A stretch of DNA of 64,000 bases from Dendrophyllia cribrosa (lineage: Eukaryota; Cnidaria; Anthozoa; Scleractinia; Dendrophylliidae), in the NCBI GenBank assembly GCA_024195265.1, contig JAJLRJ010000006.1, forward strand, positions 6,979,639 through 7,043,638, in the 5' to 3' direction. Positions 59,305 to 64,000 of this stretch are shown piece by piece. A program made the position numbers and the translations under genes. Numbering within the stretch: the stretch's first letter is position 1; each line of letters opens with the position of its first letter. Below the pieces are notes generated by a model. That model made no database searches, had not been told where the DNA came from, and worked only from the letters and a program-made list of their open reading frames with translations.

Positions 59305-59960
59305 TAAATCTTTTTATGTATACAAGTTTAATGCTTGTCATAGTTATGCACGTCTATTTGAAGGGTTCGATAAAATGTCGTTTATTAATTTAATCACTTC
59401 ATTTTTATCACTAACCTTAAATATAGATTTATCTGCTAGAACATGAGGACGGAGATGTTGGTCAAACATGTGGTCCATTTTGAATGAAAACAATTATGAA
59501 AAACTAAATTTTCACTTGTTTTGTCGATACTCTCCTGAGACCAAATTTGACATTATCCTCTTCACTCCATGGAATGAAAAACGCAATTAAAAAAAGAATT
59601 AAAAGAACAGTGAATTACAACCTTAAAAACATAATTCTTTTCATTACCTTTTTTAATATCACATGTACTGAGTTTTTATTAATCTATAAACGAGAAAAGA
59701 ACAATGAACTACAAGTTATTGATATCATTTGCTTTGTTAAATGTTTTTAAAATCACTTCATGAGGGTCTTTCCACAAGTGGTAGACGTTATTATACTTCC
59801 ATTGTTTGTGAGATATAATGTTGTATTTTTAATCCTTGTTTTTGGAGTTAATTTGTTTTCTCTTTGTTAACGTTTTCAATATCACTCCGTGTAATTAGTG
59901 TTACTTATTATCTAAACACATTAAAGAACAATGAACTACAATCAAATTTTCATAATTATC
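59305..59960 (+). repeat. Segment duplicated at 62940-63230, left copy
   Basis: Sequence beginning TTTTTATGTATACAAGTTT and including ATGTGGTCCATTTTGAATGA, TTGACATTATCCTCTTCAC and TTCTCTTTGTTAACG recurs in the same order at 62943-63225. The left copy is longer because of extra internal sequence at about 59565-59860. Confidence 0.6.
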
Positions 59961-60164
59961 ATTAACTTTACTAAAAACAATCAATCTATATCACATGAAC
60001 AGAACATTGTCTTTGTGAGTATTCAACTCATATTTCATCCTCTTCCATCATCATACTATCATGATGAAGTTGGGAGAGGTCAATCCATCTGAGCAACAGC
60101 GTGTTGCTTCTTCATACACTAAGTTTTGACTTTTTAATTAATTTCTCGCATTTTTAACCCAGTG

Positions 60165-60420
60165 CGACTCGAGTTAAAAATAGATTATGATGTCATTTAT
60201 TCCCAACTCCCCTATTGACCTAAAATAGATTATGATGTCATTTATCCCCGACTCCCTTATTGTCATCTCTACCTATTTTTAACCAATGACCTCACCTCTA
60301 GGGATCATGACGCCAGTTAATCCCCGACTCCCCATTGACTTAAAATAGATTATGGTGTCATCTCTACCTATTTTTAACCCATGGCATCACCTCGAGAGAT
60401 CATGACATCAGCCACTTCCC
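60165..60420 (+). repeat. Imperfect tandem repeat with AAAATAGATTATGATGTCAT
   Basis: Three units of about 60-110 bp repeat AATAGATTATGATGTCATTT, CCCGACTCCC and ACCTATTTTTAACC. Confidence 0.6.
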
Positions 60421-60560
60421 TCCTCCCATGCCTCCTGTGGCGGTTAACATACAATTTCCTGCTACTAACAAAAACATTCTTTGAGCAAAGACATTTCTCA
60501 GGTTTTGTTCAATTGTAAAATCTACAAACAAAAGAAAATTATGGAAAAGAAACTGGTGGA

Positions 60561-62867
60561 CTAGTCTCCACAAAAGTCTGTACCCTCATAGAGAGTAGGG
60601 AAAGTTTTAAATGCCTTATCTATCGTCCTCAGTGGGGTTTTCGATTCCAATAACAGATACAAGTGCCTGGCTAGGTCTTCATATTTCAGACAGTAAAGTT
60701 CGTCTATCAGGCATAAGAAGTTTGGTGACTTGTTTGACTGCCAGGGCTCCAAGAACATGTATGTCAGTAGGTGGTGTGTGAGATAGCCTTCTTTGAGGAG
60801 TAAGCATAGGGCGACATAAACGACATTGCAGAACAAATGCATGAAGGAGCTGTCGAGCAGTTTCGATGTACACCACCAAAGCTTTGTAACGTAAGGTGGT
60901 TGCGGGATGCTGCTTGCCATGGCAGCAGTGACAGGCCTGTAATGGTGAGTTGACTTTTCCTTAAATGAAGGGGCTTATTTTTTTTAGTTTTCTCGCGGGC
61001 TTCTGTGTAAGGGTCACACACACACTGCAAGAGCCTCTTGTTGTGGACGATAATACAGAGGGGTGTTGCTGTTGAACTGACATACGACTTACGAGACACG
61101 GTGAGGTTTTGTAAAGAAATAACCACTGGAAAATAGGTGTATAATTTTCTGTCACTGCATGGATTAGGGTGCGACCCCCAAGTAATAACATTACAGGCGA
61201 CTGGCGACAATGTGAAAGGATTTGGTGTTGTTGCTTAAATGCAAGTTTTGAGTCGGGGTTCCATGGTAAACCAAGCCAAGCTGGTTGGGTAACGGAACGT
61301 TTTCTGGACAGAGGATTGTAGTATCATCCTTGGAGCATTGTTCCAATTCAGCAGTTTTGAGAATCTGAAGTGACACTCGACTAGCAAATGGCGAAATGAA
61401 TGTGCTACAACGTGCTCTAAGATATATAGTTAATGCTATGTAGATACAACATCAATCAAAATCCGTTGCGTTCAATGGCCATTTCAGTGGCCGCCTCTTA
61501 CTACAATAATTAGTAAAACATAACTTATCGGGTTATGCATTTTTATGTGTGGCTGAATAACTTCAATAAACATTGCTACTTATATCAGTTTGGCAAGAGT
61601 GACAGTTTTGTTTCATTTTTCCTATCTGCTCATGCTTCTCAGACCTTCACACTCTTTGTTAATTATCAAAAATAAATTTTTGAAAGCTTCACACAACCCT
61701 AGAAATCAACTTCTAAAATCGCTCGACATCTCGCCACCCTTTACATTCAAAGCCATTTGCTGTAAAATTTTGTAGACAAAGCCTTTATCCGGTTTCACAA
61801 CTTCCAACTCGGAAAAACTGTTGTTTTTGTCAAAATCTAGCAATGTTTGATTTCATACTTGTCACTTCTGATCTGTTGAGAAAAGCAGTTAATTGCCCTT
61901 CGCATTTGAATCCCCGACGTATAATTGATTTGCACACAACCATCTGGACTCCTACTTTCTCATCCTCCACAGTGAAATAAGGCACTAATGTCACAACTGC
62001 ATAGACATCTTGAGAAATATTGACTAATAGCAACTTGCTGTGGAAGACCAAATCTCTGTCCAATGCCTCATCTTCTAAATTGCAGACAAAGGAGCCAGTG
62101 GTGTAAAAGACTGAATGCTCTACAAATTGATTTTGCAGAGTAACGCTTGTGTTACATGTAGTACAAAATCTCTTGGGTGGGGACTACAACTAGATTGAGA
62201 TTGTTTTGAGTTGTTTGATATGAAAGGGGCTTTAGCTCAACGGGCAGAGCACTCACCTTGTACAAAGTGCAAGCATGAGAGATAGTGCTTCAAGTCCACT
62301 TTGCTCCATTCTATTTTCCTTTTGAGTCAAATATTAAAAATATTAAATGGGATGCATAGATAAATGACAGACAACTGAATATACATTTTCACTGGTTTAT
62401 CGAGTAAACCAAGGTGATTACAAATGTTGAGACATGTCATTAAAAACGTTCTGCCTGGTTCATCTGTTTTTCTTCAGTGGTCCTGTCAGTCACAAACTGC
62501 GTTGGCTTTCTTTCCAATTTGAAAACCCCATTCGAACGAGAAAGCAACTAAAAACATCAGCCATGTTACAGCAAAGGGTGTTGATTGCTAAATAAAGAAT
62601 GTTTTCATCGTCTACCAACGAATTGTAACTTGTGACATCATACATATCAAGGCAGGCTTCACAAATATGATTTGTCTCTATTGGATCAAATGCAAAAGCA
62701 TTGACACAGTTTTTATCCAAAACCAACTGAAGATAGTGTTTCACTATTGTAATATTGGTGCTTTGATAAGTAATATGGTACCATTGGCAAGGAGGAATAT
62801 TTCTCCATCTTTTTACGGGCTTCTTGTAAAGATCTTCAAAGTCCAAATAAGTGTTCTTTAAAGCCAT
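60561..62867 (-). CDS. Candidate multi-exon gene, unrecognised family
   Basis: Several minus-strand frames look like exons of one gene, in transcription order. (a) 62867-62490, ATG start, 125 codons, with a CEAC motif. (b) About 62183-61866 after TTGTAG, open through FCTTCNTSVTLQNQ and LVFHSKLLLVNISQ, about 106 codons, ending at a possible GTGACA donor. (c) 61364-61195 after CACTTCAG, in phase with (b). (d) A short block ending at the strong donor GTAAGT near 61101. (e) From acceptor ATTACAG at about 60936 to the stop at 60561-60563, with KLWWCTSKLLDSSF and LARHLYLLLES. Composition and codon use look natural and (b) to (c) keep frame, but junctions (a)-(b) and (d)-(e) do not resolve, and one required intron would be only 40 bp. 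No known domain is identified; two CxxC pairs could bind zinc. It may be a gene, two genes, or a relic. Confidence 0.35.
62227..62312 (+). ncRNA. tRNA-like pseudogene or SINE fragment
   Basis: GGGGCTTTAGCTCAACGGGC resembles the 5' end and A box of a tRNA, with CTTGTAC like an anticodon loop and TTCAAGTCCA like a weakened B box. Acceptor and anticodon stems pair poorly, so not a working tRNA. It lies between two candidate exons of the minus-strand gene. Confidence 0.4.
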
Positions 62868-62939
62868 ATTTAACCTTTCAAAATGAGCTCCAGTTGCAAG
62901 AGTTGATGCGTTTGAAATATTTTTGCATTTTGAGGGCCA

Positions 62940-63230
62940 CTGTTTTTATGTATACAAGTTTGTTTGTCATAGTTATGTACATCTATTCCAATTTCTTTTT
63001 TTAACCCACTGGAGCATGATGGGGGACATGTTGCTTAAAGATGTGGTCCATTTTGAATGAAACAATTATAAAAAATAAGTTTTCACTCGTTTTGCCGACT
63101 CCAAATTTGTCATTATCCTCTTCACCCCATTTGTTCTCTTTGTTAACATTTTAAATATCACGCCATGTAATTAGTGCTACTTATAGTCTAAAGACACTTT
63201 AAGAACAAGAACTACAATCAACCCCTCATG
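62940..63230 (+). repeat. Segment duplicated at 59305-59960, right copy
   Basis: See the left copy for shared motifs. The duplication brackets the candidate minus-strand gene at 60561-62867 in direct orientation, about 3.6 kb apart. Confidence 0.6.
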
Positions 63231-64000
63231 TAATTAACTGTATTATTGACATGTTCTTCAAACAAACAAACGACAAAAAAAGAATGAATGAATGGAATAA
63301 ATGTGACCAATAAACTTACGTCTTCAAATAATTAGTATTCACTATTAAAAGTGGCGGACAAATCCTGTTAGAAACCAGTCAAACAGGTTGTTGGAGAACC
63401 TGCCCAAATGCAATAAGTGAAGGAGCATTAAATAGAAAAAAACTGTCTTTAATTATTAAAATTACAACCCTAGTTTCAAAACTTTCACACTATCACGAAA
63501 AAAACTATTTACATATAATAAAACATTTGTAGAATTGAAAACTATTTAAAAAGGAAGGAACTTTGTACATTTGATTATGGAAAAACTAATTGTGTGACGA
63601 TAGGTTTTTCCTACTTTGGCGCGGAAGGGAAACTGTAAACTTGAACGATACTTCTTGAGTGAAAATGACTTTACGCGGGGAAACTTAGCTCTTGAGCGAC
63701 CATGCTTGCAGCGGAGAAAAGGCTCGTCACAACCTCGGTACACGGGGATCTACTAGCAGGGACTTCTTAGGACTCAGCAAATACAACAGAACGTCGGCCA
63801 GCATAGGTTTATTCGTCTCTGATTCTAACCACCCAACGTTTACAATTGTACTTGTATATATAGTGCCATCAGAGCAGAGTACAAGTTCCTCTATTGTTAA
63901 AGTAAAATTACGAGCACGCGTTCGTGGCTCACGAGAACAAAAGAACTACTTAGAAATCCTAGGACACGTAGCATTCTGCTTTGTTACCAAAATTGAGTGA
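63231..64000. other. No firm gene; frame open to the window end
   Basis: A plus-strand frame from about 63692 stays open for 102 codons until near the window edge, and a 65-codon minus frame starts at 63743. Neither shows a known domain. The plus frame could be a first exon or part of a mobile element that continues beyond the window. Confidence 0.25.

Overview
This is a eukaryotic, animal-type window: intron-rich, AT-rich and crowded with transposable elements. A modular extracellular gene (membrane anchor, collagen, Ig, F5/8 type C), a family-A GPCR and a dense mixture of DNA-transposon relics suggest an anthozoan cnidarian, most likely a stony coral or close relative. That placement is inference from gene content and repeat style, not from a marker gene. 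There is no prokaryotic organisation, no rRNA and no CRISPR.

Region by region. 0-9.6 kb holds no supportable gene. It is a mosaic of non-autonomous DNA transposons: a 1.7-kb element, a 1-kb TA-flanked element, and three elements whose insertion sites are TTAA or a decayed TTAA, two of which abut on one shared TTAA. 9.7-12.3 kb carries exons of a broken F5/8 type C (discoidin) gene copy and its downstream repeat block. 12.3-18.4 kb is more transposon sequence. 18.5-19.4 kb is a single-exon rhodopsin-like GPCR on the minus strand with a one-base frameshift in a T run. 23.8-38.9 kb is the main host gene: six exons that join in frame into a 637-residue protein (type II membrane anchor, 24 Gly-X-Y triplets, three Ig domains, one F5/8C domain). 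Its introns hold a C-tract element, a 300-bp near-perfect foldback, a 5'-truncated LINE with an 11-bp target duplication, and a 3.6-kb minisatellite with 21-bp units and higher-order structure.

39-45 kb repeats the downstream block of the broken paralog (38-bp units) and adds a 28-bp minisatellite and several MITEs. 45.85-51.24 kb is a structurally complete PIF/Harbinger transposon: about 43-bp terminal inverted repeats, a 3-bp flanking duplication, a Myb/SANT-like protein with a polyglutamine tail on the plus strand and, convergent to it, an intact two-exon 360-residue DDE transposase. 51.3-64 kb has a TA-flanked element, a palindromic TAA-flanked MITE, tandem duplications, a decayed chromodomain fragment, and scattered minus-strand exon-like frames of one or two unrecognised genes.

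The two F5/8C loci (about 9.7-12.3 kb and 33.9-40.4 kb) share a terminal exon, intron edge and 3' flank in direct orientation about 28 kb apart, so they derive from a local duplication. One copy is intact and the other has lost an exon and its reading frame. The Harbinger element's two genes form the normal two-component system of that superfamily, a DNA-binding Myb-like protein plus a nuclease, and appear capable of coding for both parts.
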